This document shows positions 1 through 12,631 of a DNA stretch of 64,000 nt, in pieces. Source of the stretch: Nissolia schottii (Eukaryota; Streptophyta; Magnoliopsida; Fabales; Fabaceae). The notes under the pieces were generated by a model. The model saw nothing but the letters and a program-made list of their open reading frames with translations, had not been told where the DNA came from and did not search any database. Made by a program: the position numbers and the translations under genes. Location: the NCBI GenBank assembly GCA_003254905.1, contig QANU01028836.1, positions 46,392 to 110,391 on the forward strand, read 5' to 3'. Position 1 is the first letter of the stretch; each line of letters begins with the position of its first letter.

Positions 1-180
1 AAAAAAAAAAAACCTGCCTGTGGTAAACTCGTATGAGTTTACCCGATTTTACCCGATTTCATACGAGTTTATCCGAGTTTACCCGATTTGACCCAAAAAC
101 AAGTTTACATGCGAGTTAGCTCGATTTTACTATCTATTGGTAAACTCGTACGAATTTACGAGTTAACTCGCGATTTTGAT
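1..180. repeat. TAAACTCGTAYGAGTTTA palindrome-rich repeat, copy 1
   Basis: The stretch repeats short palindromic words: a near-perfect copy of TAAACTCGTACGAGTTTA at 24-41, further ACGAGTTTA/TAAACTCGT words to about 170, and runs of the word ACCCGATTT. The same vocabulary recurs at 6500-6680. Probably a transposon end or satellite-like repeat. The left side is cut by the window edge. Confidence 0.6.
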
Positions 181-896
181 AACTATGCATAAGACCATGA
201 ATAATCTCTCTAGTAGAATCATAGTACCATAACGCATAAAAAAAAAGACAGTAGCATATCAAAATTGATCAGCTGAGTTCTTCTAGATTGAAGATTTATA
301 ATAATTAGCATTTTTAGTCAGTGACTTTAGTTGTTGGCTGGGAAGGTTATGACAAAATGCGTCAATCACAATTCAACCCAATAATACATACCTTTATAAG
401 TTGGCAACATTGGATTGCTTTCTCATTTCTTCTGGAAGATTAAGGCCCCTCAATTGTAGCGCGTGTCTGTGTTACCACTTGTTTATCTTGAATGTTGTGC
501 ATTACTAGGATAAGATAGAAGATTAAATAGATAATTTTTATATTTTTTTATTTTACTGAAATTTGAATAGAGATTTAAAAAAAAATTATTTGAGGGATAT
601 AAAATTAATAATTAGAGGGGCAAAATTTTTTTGTCTTAATTTTTATATTTTTGTCATTCTCTCTTGCCTTTAGTATTAAATGGAGTCTTCTTTGTTTTAT
701 TAACTTTCTTCGGTCATCATAGAGCCGTGATATATATTTCTTCTCAGCAGTCAGGCGACAAATTTTATTATAAGTTACTAGAAGATGAAGGGTACAAGTG
801 TAATTTCATTTCACCATCTTTAGGTTATATACAAGGGGCGCCTCCAGATTAATGATTCAAAATTCACAACAGAATATGTATTGACTGTGCATCTAC

Positions 897-940
897 AATA
901 TAATATAATATAATATAATATAATATAATATAATATAATA
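897..940. repeat. (ATAAT)n microsatellite
   Basis: About nine copies of a pentanucleotide, TAATA in register, uninterrupted. Confidence 0.9.
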
Positions 941-2575
941 GTTTTTCCACTGACATTGTGATATAGTATTTTTTTTTCTTGATTTTGGATTTCTAAGTCC
1001 TGTCTACTAGCATTGTCATGTATTATTATCTATTAATTTTATATTTTTAAGTCTATTTTAATTATAATTATTTTTTCAACATTTTTCATTTATTTCATTA
1101 GTGTTATCCCATTATAATTATTATGTCAGTATGTCATATATTTTAAATTTTATTTTAATTACTATTATCACTATTTAATATATTTGATCCTTTCATCTTT
1201 TTTATTTACATTATTTTTAACTCTTCATCTTCTATAACTATATGTAGTAATCAAAGTATAACAATTTTTAAAATTAATGTATAATGTATAAATTAATTTA
1301 TTTATAAGCACATCTAAGATAATATGAGAAATTAAAAAATATACTTTAGTTGATGTATATAGGAAAAAAATTGTCATAGTATCGTTAGGTGGAGTTAAAT
1401 ATTATTTTATTAAAAATATGAAGAGTAAAAATTATAAATGTTTGTCCATCTAAAAAATTAAACACTTCAAATATAAAATTAAAGATAATATTTTTTTCAT
1501 TTAATCTTTTTATGTAAAGCAAACTGTACATATAAGGTAAATTACACAAATAATAATTAAGTTTTGGGTTCAAGTCTCTTTTCATTATACTTTGAAATTA
1601 TAATTTATTTTTAATATGAGCATATGTTGCAAATTTGGCCCAAGGGTGTCTTATACTATCAAAAGACAGACTTTTATTGACAAAGATAATTCTTTACAGT
1701 ACTTTAAATAACCCTCAATTTGGTACCTTCGCAGAGAGTGAAGTCTTAACTTTAAAATTGTAACTTTTGTTAAAAGCTACACTTTATTAAAGGCAAATGT
1801 TAATCAAATGTAAAGTATTTGATAACTTTTGACATAAAAATTATATGAAAAAGAAAATGAAAATATTGTTTCAAAAGTTTTTAATGAAATGTTAATAGTT
1901 TTATTGTAATTATTTTAAATTTCTAAAAAAGTTGAGATATATATATATTAAAGATTATTTGCTATATAGAAATAATTATAAGTAATATTTGCTATTATAT
2001 TAGTACAATGCACGGGTAATATATGTGCGAGAAAAAATAATTAATTATAAACAAAAATTAAAAAGATAACGTTTATTCTATAATAATATGAGGATTAGGA
2101 ATTTAATTAAGTTAAAAAAATCAATTATAGTTTCAATATGAATTAACATTTAATTTATATTATTTGTGTAGTGCACTTGCAAGTTGCAACACACCAAAAA
2201 AAAAAAAAAAACTAATTGTTGATAAAAGGATCTTAATTACAATGATTACTACTATCATCCAAGGATTTTGGCTACAATCAAACTCACAGCTTCCATTTTA
2301 TCCAATAGGGGAAAAAAGTAATATAGGATATAATCTAATAGAAACTTGTAACAGAGTTGAAATATTTTTTATTAAAAAATTGTAATAGATATCACTTTCA
2401 CAATTTTAAGGATAAAATATTAAAGTTACTTTCTTTTTCAATAAATACACTTTTTGAAGATTGAATTTGTGTTTTTATCTTTATAAAAAATTGATCTAAT
2501 TGTGTACTACTCATTCAATAACTTGATGATAGAAGACAAAATTATAAATATGTGATATTAGATTTTTTTTAATTG

Positions 2576-2580
<5 letters not shown>

Positions 2581-2606
<26 letters not shown>
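2581..2606. repeat. (TA)n microsatellite
   Basis: Uninterrupted TA dinucleotide run of about 13 units. Confidence 0.9.
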
Positions 2607-2830
2607 ACTTCTTGTACTTGGTTGTTGAGAGAATTCGTTTTTTTTCCCCTTATTATGGCGGGTTATGTTTTCCCTCTATTTTTCTTTTTCTTAATTTTGC
2701 TTTTCTTTTTCTTAAAACAACTCTGTGTAATCAATGTATCTTATCTTAAACTTTAAAAAAGTGATTTCTTCTTGCCCCATTAAGACGTGATTGCTCATTA
2801 AGAATGACAATATATTTCGAGATATTTTTA

Positions 2831-2970
2831 AGTAGATACATGTTTAATAATTATCCGGTAGACACACAAAAAAAATGTGAGTCTCACGATTATAATTAAA
2901 GATAGATTTACATAATAATTGTGAAACTTATCACATTTTTCTGTGTGTGCCTAATAAATACTTATTAGAA
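2831..2970. mobile_element. Small fold-back (MITE-like) element
   Basis: The left arm (around GGTAGACACAC...AATGTGAGTCTCACGATTAT) is the reverse complement, with mismatches, of the right arm (ATAATTGTGAAACTTATCACATT...TGTGTGTGCC), with a short loop between. The size and hairpin form fit a non-autonomous DNA transposon. Target duplication was not resolved. Confidence 0.55.
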
Positions 2971-4797
2971 AAGTGTTTACCCAATATTATTTCACATATT
3001 TCTTATTTGCATGATATTCCGACCTATCCAATTTGTGGTGGACAAATTTAAATTCGAGTTAATACCTAAGTTCATCTATGGACTTTATAGGTGAGTCCAA
3101 CTTAATTTTTAAAAGAAAAAAAAAAGAAGGATTCATTAATCTGTATATTTAACAATCATTATATTTGATAGTTCATTTTTAAAGATTATTGAATATTTTT
3201 TTTGTCAAATTCACATATAGAGAGATTAACTAAATCTCACGATTGTCAAGTTAAGAAATTAATGAATCCGTTCTATTTATTCAAGGACTAAATTAAATAA
3301 GAATGTCAAATTTACCCGCAAAGTCAAAGGCTAACCCTTTAAATTCAAACCTTTTTAGAGCAGAGTGAGGAAGGGTTGAAAAAGTGTTGTAGGGCGGGCA
3401 GGGCAGGTGCAAAAGTTTTAAGTATGCTAGTAAGTGACTATTGTAATCTCACTCCTAATTAATTAAACATTAAGCCAGAGTTTAATAACCTGAGTGTTTA
3501 TGCAAGTACAGGGCAATAATTCCTCTTTTTTTTTTTGGCAAGTCAGAAAAAATTAAATAATTCCTCTATTTACAGAAATGTATAATAAAAAACAATTAAT
3601 TTTTTATAGACAAAAATCTCATTTTCACCTCCCTTCAATTTTGCAAGAATAAAATAGTTTCTCAACATTTAAAAGTTTAACATTAATTTCTTATTATACA
3701 AAATATGAGACATATTAATACCTCAATTAACTTGAAGAAAATACATAAATGAACATTTATATTAAAAGTGAATCAATATCTTCTTAATATTTCTGCATGT
3801 GCCAACTTCTATTAAATGAAAACATAAAATTAATTAGGCATTAATTAGCGGCGCCTAACCAAGAATTTCCCACGTCAAATGTCTCATCAAAGTAGATTTC
3901 TTTCACAGCCAAACACATGTTGACATAAAAGCTGTACAAATTAATTAGCAGTAATTGGTACCAATCAATACTCCTTAATACAAAAAGGTGTAGTGCATCT
4001 ATCATTTTCCTTATTGCAATTATGAAAGTTAATACTAATAATAAAAAATACTGTAAAAGACAAATAAAATTAAAATAACGAAACAAGGATCATCACGAAA
4101 GTTGCTCTTCAACAAAACTATACTCAATTAAGCACATGGAAGCGTGGGAGAGGAAGAATGTTTTGTATATATTTTCATTATAATTGAAAGGAAAAGAAGT
4201 TAGAAGAAATGTGTCCAAAAATTAAAATAATATACCAGCCCTTTGTAATCTAACAACTCATATGTACTCATCAGAAGTCACCTTTTTCCTTTCATTCAAT
4301 TTTGGACAACTTGACCCATAAAACTATAAAATACACATAATAAATAATTTAAGGGTAAATTATGTTCATCTCTCCAGGTTAGATTACTCATAAATTCTAT
4401 GATTTCTAATATCATACACTCATATGATTTAAGTAAGAAGAGATTTACGTGTAACGGTTGATTCAAATCAAAATCAAATTAGGTGAAATTTATCGAGCTT
4501 TAAATACTCGTAATTTTGATCAAAGAGTAATACTATATCAATATTTTGATATTTATACAATACTTTTTTTTATTTATATTTATGGAATACGAAACTGAGT
4601 ATTTTTGTAAATTATACTGAACACTCTTGTAAACATGACAATGAGTGCTCATGTAAATCCAACAAATTAAGAGATATGGCATATAATGACATGAGAAATG
4701 GTTTTTGAAAGAGGGTTATTAGACAAAAAAAAATATATATCACAGTGCCTAGAGGTGGGCTCTACAATTTTTGTGAGCACATATCAAGAATAACTCA

Positions 4798-5036
4798 ACT
4801 TTAATGTTGAGAAATTTTTGTGTGAACATAATTTAACATTATAAAAAAAACACAATATTATAATGATGTTATTACGCATTGTCTTTGAACACATGCAGTA
4901 AAAAAGTGAGTTAAATCACTTTTATCGTGTTTTTGAGTTTTATCAAATAAGTTTTATTTTAATTGTGTGCGTTTAAAAGACAATAAAGATAATGCATTAA
5001 ACTCTTCTTCGTACCAAAATTTCTCATTCAATGTTA
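4798..5036. mobile_element. Fold-back (MITE-like) element
   Basis: The end sequences TTTAATGTTGAGAAATTTTT (left) and AAATTTCTCATTCAATGTTA (right) are inverted repeats. Further inside, ATTGTCTTTGAACA pairs with CGTTTAAAAGACAAT. About 240 bp, and it lies about 440 bp upstream of the gene at 5473. Confidence 0.5.
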
Positions 5037-5472
5037 CCTGTCCTCAAAGGAACTCAGCAAAATTCACTCATTCACACTATAATTAATAATAATTTAATGA
5101 AGGTAAACACGTTGCTCGGCTTTCATTCTTATCTTTAATAGTTTTTGGTATTCCAAATCCGGTGTGCTATGAAAAAGTCTACACCTTGTGCCTCACACAC
5201 AGTTTCATACCCACCTTCATCATATCATGCCCTCAAAAACCCCTTTGTTGTTCCTCACACCTACAAATTCCATCTCTCCTAAACCCACAACAATCAAAAA
5301 CCTTATTCTTATCTCATAAACATCATCCTCCTATCCATTTTCAAAAACCTTCTCCTTTCTACAATACCCGTATCTTGTAATCTCATCATTAACCATATAC
5401 TGTAATCAATTTTGTATCTCACCAACAAAATTGAACACCCTTTTGGAAAAAGTTTGGATCTTTGTGAAGACC

Positions 5473-5967
5473 ATGAGGAGCAAAGAGCGTAGCCAGAACA
5501 TTTTTGTGAGGATCATGACATCACCAATTAGAGCACTTGGCAAGGCAAGGGACATGTATGTGAGGAGCATAACAAATTGTGGCCAGAGCATGAGCTATGG
5601 GAACCCAACGGATGCTGCTGGAAGGTTCTCTGCTCTCCCTAGGAGCCATAGTGTTGCAACATCAACAAGGTCTAGTAGTAGTAGCATCATTGGTGATGAT
5701 GATTTTGCTGAGCTTATGAGGGTAGCATCTGCTAGGACTTTGGCCAATAGAATTGACATGAATTTGGTCCTAAAAGAACAGGATCAGCAACAGGGGAATC
5801 ATCATCATCACTCAAAAGGGTTGCCAAAGTCTATTAGTGTTGGTATGGCTAAGATTGATGAGGACACGCCTTTTGATTACTCTGAAGGTGGTGTTGATTT
5901 TGTGAAGGATTTGTATCCAAGGAGTAGGAGCTATGCTGTGGCTAAGAGAAACAATATTGTTTTCTGA
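5473..5967 (+). CDS. Conserved plant protein of unknown function, 164 aa
   Basis: Single-exon reading frame of 164 residues from the ATG at 5473 (an open extension upstream begins with TTG and is ignored). The N-terminal segment, MRSKERSQNIFVRIMTSPIR followed by ALGKARDMYVRSITNC, is basic and amphipathic. This pattern (TPIRALGKARD-YVRS) is familiar from a small family of uncharacterised plant proteins. The middle is serine-rich (a run of five Ser near residue 58-64) and there is a run of four His near 110. The C-terminal part has DTPFDYSEG and ends VAKRNNIVF. There is no signal peptide or membrane span, and no catalytic motif. The basic Ser/Arg-rich composition suggests a regulatory or membrane-peripheral protein, but this is inference. 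The coding GC and codon pattern stand out clearly from the flanks. Confidence 0.78.
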   Translation: MRSKERSQNIFVRIMTSPIRALGKARDMYVRSITNCGQSMSYGNPTDAAGRFSALPRSHSVATSTRSSSSSIIGDDDFAELMRVASARTLANRIDMNLVLKEQDQQQGNHHHHSKGLPKSISVGMAKIDEDTPFDYSEGGVDFVKDLYPRSRSYAVAKRNNIVF

Positions 5968-7307
5968 AAAGGGAAATGTTAGGTGCAGTAATTAGAAATG
6001 GATATTGTGTCGATCCATCTAATGGTTATAAGATGTGAGATGACACGATATTTCATATAAAAGTTAAATCCTCTCAATCTCAAAGAGTCTAATGTCTTTT
6101 GTGAATGTTTATAATGTTTTGGGATTGAAAAAAGAGATCTACGTAAGAATTGATTCTTCTTTCTTTCTTTTTGATTTATCTTTCTGTGTGGGCTCAATTT
6201 GTAATTTCCTTTTTATTCGGTTTATCAGGTGCTCATTGATGAGATTTGGTAATTAGGTTTTTTGTAATATGATTAATGGATTTTTCCTGGTAACATTGAG
6301 AGTAATTAATTATCTTATATGCTTTTATTTATTTTAGGATTTAATTAATGAGACAGTGGAAGAGTAGAATTCTTTTTTAAGTAGAATCTTTAAGCTTTGA
6401 AATTTTAATCATCCCTTAATCACATTTGGTTTGGGTCATTATTATAACTTACACATACACATATATGAGCAGCTTTGTTTTTTTTTACACATATGAGCAT
6501 GGTTATTAAACTCTTGAGTAAAATCATAAACTCTTACGAGTTTACAAATTTATTATACAAAACAAGTTAACACTTATGTAAACTTTTTTTTGGTAAACTC
6601 GTACGAGTTTAAGTAAACTCTCGATTCTATTAGCGAGTTTACAAGTTAAAATCTATTTACGAGTTTACAAGTTTACCTCAAAATATACAAATTTTGTAAC
6701 TTTATTAGATACTTACCTAACTTTGTTTATATTAGGTAATATATATTGAGTTTATTTAGCTAATTTCACATATTTATCATAATTGAGCTATGTTTTATNA
6801 CGAGTCTTGTTATTATTAAATCACTAACATACATGTCTTGTTAAAAGGGATCAGACTCAACTATATGTTCATGAAAGGGGCAGAGATCTTTTAGAAAAAA
6901 AAATTCATGTTAAAATTTGTCCGTTTAAGAAAAGTTTTATCGTCCATTAGAGTTAATTGCGATACGATATTAACACTTCAGCATAGTCTAAAAACACTAA
7001 ATTCTTTATCATTTCTTTGAAAATTTTGTATAAGTTGTTGGATAAATTTTGAAAAACAATAACTAGTTTTATGTATTGTTTTTTGGCAATGCCTACTGCC
7101 TAGTTTTATATTTGTTTTTCAAAAATTAAATTACAAACTATTTTTAATCTCTACTTTGTTTTTTTTGTCTTAAAAATAATTTATTTGTAAAAAATAGTTG
7201 TCCAAGCACCCTTGTCTCCCCCACCCATAATCGGCATAACTTGAGTCACAGTCGCAGAGCGTGCATTGTTCTAATTTCACGATTCTTCCAGAAACACACT
7301 ACAAACG
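5968..7307. other. Intergenic region between the 164-aa gene and the FKBP gene
   Basis: Contains the 3' flank of the upstream gene, the second copy of the palindromic repeat (6500-6680), one undetermined base at 6799, and about 400 bp of AT-rich promoter sequence of the FKBP gene. The 100 bp before 7308 are less AT-rich. A TTCCAGAA pair of inverted heat-shock-element units is at 7286-7293, probably within the leader. Nothing else recognised. Confidence 0.6.
6500..6680. repeat. TAAACTCGTACGAGTTTA palindrome-rich repeat, copy 2
   Basis: A perfect 18-bp palindrome TAAACTCGTACGAGTTTA sits at 6594-6611, surrounded by many ACGAGTTTAC/GTAAACTC words. Same vocabulary as 1-180, so the two copies flank the 164-aa gene. 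Confidence 0.65.
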
Positions 7308-10300
7308 ATGGCATTGTTGTCAGACATAAGCACCGACGGCGACGAGCTCGACGAGGAGTCCGGCGAGGTGATCGAGTCGGCGCCGCCTCAGAAGGTTGGC
7401 GAGGAGAGGCAACTCATTAACTCATCGGGCCTCAAGAAGCAGCTCCTCAAGCGTGGACTCGGTTGGGAAACCCCCGAACTCAACGATCAAGTCACTGGTA
7501 GGTGATCTCTTATTATTACTACTACTGTGCTTTGCTCAAATGTTGAGAGTAAACCTTCAAATTCGTCTATGGAGTTATCGGTCTCGGTCAAGTTCGTCTT
7601 CAGTTATGAAAATGGTACGTTAGTTACTGAAATTTAATCCGAGACACTAATTTGAACGTCGAATTAGTAACTTGACTTGGCAGCTTCAGGGACAACCCCG
7701 GGACGAATGGTGACAACTCCAGCAACGAATTTGGAGGTTTACTCCAAATTTTTATGGTTAGGGTTTGTTGTTGTTGTTGATGATGTTATGGTGAATGTTG
7801 AATTTTGTGAATGCAGTTCACTATGTTGGGACTTTTCAAGATGGAACGAAGTTTGATTCCACTAGGGATAGAGATCAACCCGTGACATTCACTCTTGGTC
7901 AAGGTTAGAACTTAGAACTACAATTTGGTAGGTTTTTTTTTTTTTTTTTTATAAATTATATAAGTAGGAGTTGCTTATGATGGTTTTTTTATTTTTTATT
8001 TTTTTAATTTTATTATATAGGTAGGAGTTGCTTTTAGAGTTTACTGAGAGGCACCCATTGTCATGATTGGTGAGACTGTATAATACTCGAATTTCTGCAT
8101 AATCGAGATTAGTAATGGATGGTTCAAATGAACTAAATTTAGTGCTCTCTCACCAATAGAGGATATTTTTTTTTCCTTCAATTTTCTTTATTTTAAATGT
8201 GGGTGTGATTTAGGTCTGTTTTGTTGATGGGATTGACAGGTGAAGTGGCTTCCGGATTGGATCATGGGATAATTACCATGAAGAAGGGGGAGGTAGCGTT
8301 GTTCACATTACCTGCTGATGAGTTGGGTGTTTCATTGCCCAACTCCAGCACAGTTAGGCAGTTTGAGGTGGAGCTCATTTCGTGGATCACAGTGGTGGAT
8401 GTTTGCAAGGATGGTGGGATTATCAGGAAAATTATGGAGAAGGGGGCTGGGAACGAGCGACCCCGTGATCTAGATGAAGTCCTTGGTATTCTTACAGCTG
8501 CCTATGCATATTTTTTGCTTCCCATCAGTTGAACATATCAACAAGTTGAGACTTATGTCCATTTCATGTTTTCTGTTGCTGTGTATCTCCTTTTCGCCTG
8601 TTTAAAAATGTATGTTTTGTTAGCTTATTGGTTTTTCTCATTCTTTTGCTACTTCAGTCAAGTATCAGGTGGCGCTAGTTGATGGAACTGTTGTTGAAGA
8701 AACACCAGAGGGAGGAGTTGAGTTTCATGTGAAGGATGGTATTATAGTTGATCCTGTTGTTTTATTTCACTAAACAGGGGATATAATTCGATTTTTCATC
8801 CTACAGTGTGTGTGACCAATTATTGTACTTGATGAAGGTCATCTTTTTCCGGGATTGCAAAGAGTAATCATGACCATGACAAGGGGAGAGAAGGATAAAT
8901 TAATTGTTCAACCTCAGTGTATGCCTTTTTCTCTTCTAATCCACCATAATATCCGTGTTTTTGTCTTTCTAGTAGCCAAATGAAAGGTGTATTACATTCC
9001 ATGTCCATTTATTCCCATTTTTTGTCTCAGAAGTATACTTTCACTGAAATGAAAATATAGTCCATTGAAATGATCCTGCTTAGTTGAAGTCAGTTACTGT
9101 TTCCCTTGGAGTTACTATCCCATGATAAATTACTCAGTCTGTGGAACTGCAACTATTAATGTTTCTGCATTAGTCATGAAAGTCAATTGGAAGTTAAGCA
9201 TGTTTTGTTTTAGCAAATGCGTGTTAAAAGCCCAAAAAGGAGAAAACTCCTCGGACACTGATCTGGGAGTACAAACTGCCAAATACCAAACAGATGATCC
9301 TGCAGATTAGCGAAACCAGGTTGCTTGTTGCACCCAAGGTTAGAAACATTTAAGCCTGCTTTAGGCGTACATAACTTCGTTCTGTAAAGTTTGGATTCAA
9401 TCCTAATGAATCTCAGAAATATTCATTCCTTCTTACAATTTCTTCTTGGTTATAAGCTATTTTATATCTGGATGCCAACCTGGAGTTTCTCACTTGTCTT
9501 CCTAATCTTCAGGGACCCTGGTGTCCTATTTCTGAAATAGTTAGTTGGAATTATATTTCATATGGTGCCTGCAGATGCCTTTGGGGAGAAGGGGAGAGAA
9601 GCTAGCAGTGGACTCCATTCAATTCCTTCAAATTCAGTCCTGCATGTTGATATTGAATTGGTGTCTTTCAAGCCTGTCATAAATGTTTCCAGCGATTTCA
9701 TGGTGCTTAAGAAGATTTTAAAAGAAGGGGAAGGTGCTTTCACAGCCAATGAGGGTGCAAATGTTACAGGTAAGAAAATAATATGCATTTCATTATTTAA
9801 GCTCACCTAGTATAATCATTTGAGTTGAAGGGTTGCTACTGGTGCAAGTAATTTCAATCAGAATAGATCTATAACAATGAGGATTATCTTCATGTGATGT
9901 GACAGGAAATTTCAAACCTATAGTCATGCTCAAATGTTTTGTAATAAACAACAATCTTTCACTCGAGGATTATCAAATATTTTTGGACTCTTGATGTAAC
10001 TTTAGTTTTTCAAATTCTGATCTCTGGCATCTCTCAGTGTTAAAGTTTATTAGCATATGAGAAGTATTGAATCTCAAAAACTACGTTGTTACTCAATTGT
10101 GAAGTTCAAAATTCAAATGAAATAATTTACCGACTGATGTGATGAAAGAATAATTCAATTCATATAATTCACAATTTACCAACTGTGAGCATTTTGATTG
10201 ATGTGGCAGTCAGCTACACAGCTAGGCTGGAAGATGGAACTGTATTTGAGAAGAGAGGAATTGATGAAACACAGCCCTTGGAATTCATAACTGATGAAGG

Positions 10301-12631
10301 TGAGTTTATTCTTCTTGTGTCTTGAATAAACTCTTTTACACAATTTTCCCCCCTTTGATTTGTTATGATCATCTAGTGCTTATGGCATTTATTAAGTAAC
10401 GATACTAGTGTTGTTTTTCTGTCTATAGAACAAGTGATTGCTGGTCTAGACCGAGCAGTGGCAACAATGAAGAAGGGTGAGAGAGCCATAGTTAGCATAC
10501 ATCCTGATTATGCATTTGGAAATGTTGAAGTAAGACGAGATATTGCTATCGTGCCACCAGGTTCACATCTAGTCTATGACATTGAGATGATAGATTTTAT
10601 AAAGGTAAAAAAGAGTGTGTGTGGGTGGGGGACTCTGCTTTGGTCCAATAAGGAATTGGAACTTTTGGTTTCTCTGTTGACTATGATGCAAACTAACATC
10701 ATTCACTAAAGAATGGTGAAAAGCAAAGTAACTTGCAGTAGCTTAGTTTCTAATGCTGTGTGTAGTTTGTCATTTACATAGATATATGTGTCTGGCTACA
10801 TTTGTGCTTTTCGATACTTTGAACTTTTTTTTGATTAACAGGAGAAAGCACCATGGGAATTGAATGGTAATGAGAAGATTGAGATGTCTGGAAGGAAGAA
10901 AGAAGAAGGAAACTTATTATTTAAAGCCGGCAAGTATCAGAGAGCAGGGAAGAATTATGAAAAGGTAAATACTTGAATTTCAGTAAGGTTCTGTTAGTTG
11001 TGTCAAATCCATGATACCTTGTTCTCTCGCAGGCTGCTGATTTTGTTAGTGAAGATGGATCCTTTGGTGATGATGAACAACAGTTAGCTAAGGCACTAAG
11101 AGTGTCGTGCTGGTTGAATGGTGCAGCTTGTTGCCTTAAACTTAATGACTTTCCTGGAGCAATCAAGTTATGCTCGCAGGTAAAAAGCCAAGCAACTCAT
11201 GATGACAAGTTGTATGCTTTAGGTATAACTAGTTTGTCGGTAAAGGAAACAAACTAGTTCTCGTGAGAGCCCAGGTCTTAGTAGACAGATTCTCTGAATT
11301 ATGAGTTTAGTTACTCGAAGTAACAATTTCACATCCAACACTCCTTCCAACAAAGTTGTTTCATGATCTGAAGCTGCATAAATGGCTAGAAATGTACTAG
11401 GTGAAAGGGGCTTTGACACTGGTTATCTTGAGATTGTTTCCATATTTTAGCCCACAATTAGTGTTATTGTCTGCTAGAGACATTCATATGTTTCAATTCT
11501 GGAAACGTATACACTGTAATCTTAGTTCTAGTTGAATAATGACAATGCTTAAACATTACTGACTCCCACAATATGGGTGTTGAAAACCATTAGACTGGCA
11601 TATACGGCTACTGGTAAGCTTGTTACAAAGCTTCATTGATACTGATGCATACCTCTTGAGTTCAACTAAGGAAAAGGAGGGATTAATATCCCCACATCAT
11701 TCAACTTATCATAGAAAAGAGAGAAAATAAAAAAGAACTTGTAGCATGGATGCCCGAGTTATTATCACCTCACATTTCTTACTTTTTATACCAGGTGCTT
11801 GATGTTGAGTTTTACAATGTGAAGGCTTTGTATAGACGAGCGCAAGCATACATAGAGACTGAAGACTTTCTTTTGGCAGATGCAGACATCAAGAAAGCTC
11901 TTGAGGTGGACCCACAAAACAGGTACTTTAAAGCGTTGATTCTCCCAAGCAAATTACCAGTGTATTAGAAGGAAAGTTTCTCCTTATGGTAACATGGTTT
12001 TTCATTTTCCAGGGAGGTAATGGTAATTAAGAAGAAACTGAAGCAACTTCAGGTTGAGAATGACAAGAAAGATGCTAAGCTCTATGCAAATATGTTTGCA
12101 CATAGAGCAAAGGAGGACTCATCCATGGCAACAAAGGTGATTACTGTCTAAACTTCTTCACTGTTTTTTGCTTCTGTGTTCGAAATTTGGAATTTGTCTT
12201 GCCTAAAATCCCACATACTGAATCGTAAGGGGAAATTTGTGTACATGTAGGATTTAAAATTTAAAACAATCAGCTTGTAGCATTTTAGAAAAAGAAAAAC
12301 AGAAGAACAAGCAAAGATACGCACGTACAAACAAAATAAAATACGCATTTAATGACAAGCATTTCTGGCCCTTTGGGGATGACATTCGTGGAAATAAAAT
12401 GTTAAACATCGAAACAAATTTTTTCTTATTTTCATATCCCTGCTCTAAATCTTCGTTGTGTGTGTCATGGTAAACACCCATCAACTGGGTTTGTAACTAG
12501 CTCTTACTCTTCTGAAGCAGAGGTTGAAGGTGGATAAAGAAGAGAATGAGGGGGAAAATGAAGAAGAGGCCGTGACGATGGAAATGGACAAAGTTGCTGA
12601 TAGTGCAGCTCCTCCTGAATTGGTGGTTTAA
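7308..12631 (+). CDS. Multidomain FKBP-type peptidyl-prolyl isomerase (ROF1/FKBP62-like), 13 exons, 592 aa
   Basis: Exons 7308-7497, 7817-7903, 8240-8485, 8658-8738, 8838-8918, 9575-9769, 10210-10299, 10429-10604, 10842-10964, 11033-11179, 11795-11922, 12013-12136, 12521-12631, all GT-AG and in phase. The product has an acidic N-terminus, three FKBP domains (about 48-141, 165-260, 280-380), a TPR domain (about 396-515) and an acidic tail. TPR residues K402, N406, N452, K482 and R486 match the HSP90-binding clamp. Relatives such as Arabidopsis ROF1 are cytosolic/nuclear HSP90 co-chaperones in heat responses. Domain 1 keeps HYVGTF-DGTKFDS, but Trp of the active site is Leu99 and the AYG loop is replaced by the shorter [10 protein letters not shown], so it is probably inactive. 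Domain 2 keeps YAFGEKG. Intron 1 carries a MITE. Intron 10 (615 bp) and intron 5 (656 bp) hold nothing I recognise. The start is the first in-frame ATG. Confidence 0.93.
7550..7682. mobile_element. Degenerate MITE in FKBP intron 1
   Basis: The left part (AACCTTCAAATTCGTCTATG, then GTCAAGTTCGTC) matches the element at 63486-63705 (AACCTTCAAATTCGTCCTCA, GTCAAGTTCATC). The right part (CGAATTAGTAACTTGAC) resembles its interior. Both are within genes or close to them. Confidence 0.5.

Larger units (their letters stand above)
1..5472. other. Intergenic, repeat-rich, no gene supported
   Basis: No convincing coding sequence. Bases 1-180 hold a palindromic repeat listed separately. An ATAAT pentanucleotide microsatellite lies at about 897-940 and a TA microsatellite at 2581-2606. 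Two fold-back elements are listed separately (about 2831-2970 and 4798-5036). The remainder is AT-rich DNA with short open frames that lack a plausible start, codon bias or any family similarity I recognise. 5100-5472 probably includes promoter and 5' leader of the gene starting at 5473. Confidence 0.6.

Noticed and set aside
3841..4086. 81-residue minus-strand hydrophobic frame
   Set aside because: Starts with a non-ATG codon in AT-rich DNA, no family or splice context.
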